The notes under the pieces are model-generated. The model was not told where the DNA came from and did no database searches. It saw only the letters and a list, made by a program, of their open reading frames with translations. A DNA stretch of 64,000 nt from Phoronis australis (lineage: Eukaryota; Phoronida; Phoronidae), in NCBI GenBank assembly GCA_002633005.1, contig NMRA01000052.1, positions 283,968-347,967 on the forward strand, written 5' to 3'. Positions 63,855 through 64,000 of the stretch are shown here, in pieces (the stretch's first letter is position 1; each line of letters starts with the position of its first letter). The translations under genes were made by a program, and so were the position numbers.

Positions 63855-64000
63855 TGTCAAATTAGGGACAGTCTCTAAAACTTGAGACACTGCAATGAAA
63901 GGCAAAGTTGAATTTGAACATTTTTGCGAGTCCCCATTAAAGTGTAACATGGAGATGAAAGGTCGTTTGTTGTTGATCGTATTTCTTGAATTTAGGAGGA
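63855..64000 (+). repeat. Dispersed repeat, truncated by window end
   Basis: GGGACAGTCTCTAAAACTTG, then GTGTAACATGGAGATGAAAG, then GTCGTTTGTTGTTGATCGTA and CTTGAATTTAGG match the family at 10370, 21240-21560 and 23510-23838. Confidence 0.6.

Overview
The window is animal nuclear DNA. It is AT-rich, all three recognisable genes are split by GT/AG introns, and the long introns are full of short inverted-repeat elements, tRNA-derived SINE-like sequence, LINE fragments and tandem repeats. The gene set (a COP9 signalosome subunit, a Na+/Cl- neurotransmitter transporter and a multipass amino-acid-transporter-like protein) indicates a metazoan. The compact exons and near-identical local duplications beside N characters suit a highly heterozygous invertebrate, probably marine. 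The species cannot be named from the sequence. There are no bacterial features, CRISPR arrays or convincing functional tRNA/rRNA genes.

Layout. (1) 1-3600 is intergenic, with SINE-like, foldback and tandem repeat sequence. (2) 3601-34025 (+) is a 16-exon gene for a multipass protein of about 564 residues resembling amino acid/auxin permease-type transporters. I assembled the exons by hand, and the codon phase agrees at every one of the 15 junctions. Its introns hold most of the mobile DNA: a retroposed insertion with 16-bp target duplications, a hAT transposase remnant, a LINE 3' end, a roughly 1.7 kb duplication around an N gap, and several MITE-like families. (3) 34026-39415 is the likely 3'UTR of that gene plus repeat-rich intergenic DNA. 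(4) 39416-46999 (+) is COPS6 (CSN6), nine exons, 313 residues, complete. (5) 47000-50246 is the convergent 3' space between COPS6 and the next gene. (6) 62601 down to 50247 (-) is an SLC6 transporter, most like glycine transporters. Eleven exons are present; the N-terminal exons lie beyond position 64000 or were not recognised. It has an unusually long acidic C-terminal tail ending in a PDZ-ligand-like tripeptide.

The three genes do not form an obvious pathway. Two are membrane solute transporters and one is a nuclear/cytosolic ubiquitin-pathway regulator, so the neighbourhood looks like ordinary chromosomal linkage. The most unusual points are: the transporter start exon lying between two copies of a roughly 0.68 kb repeat, with a 38-bp piece of it repeated inside COPS6 intron 1; a COPS6 splice donor copied four times in a 41-bp tandem array; and several structured repeat families, including a TIR element with an internal 21-bp array and a short GC-rich palindromic element present in two opposite-facing copies. 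No new biological system could be demonstrated; the mobile-element structures are the least explained material.
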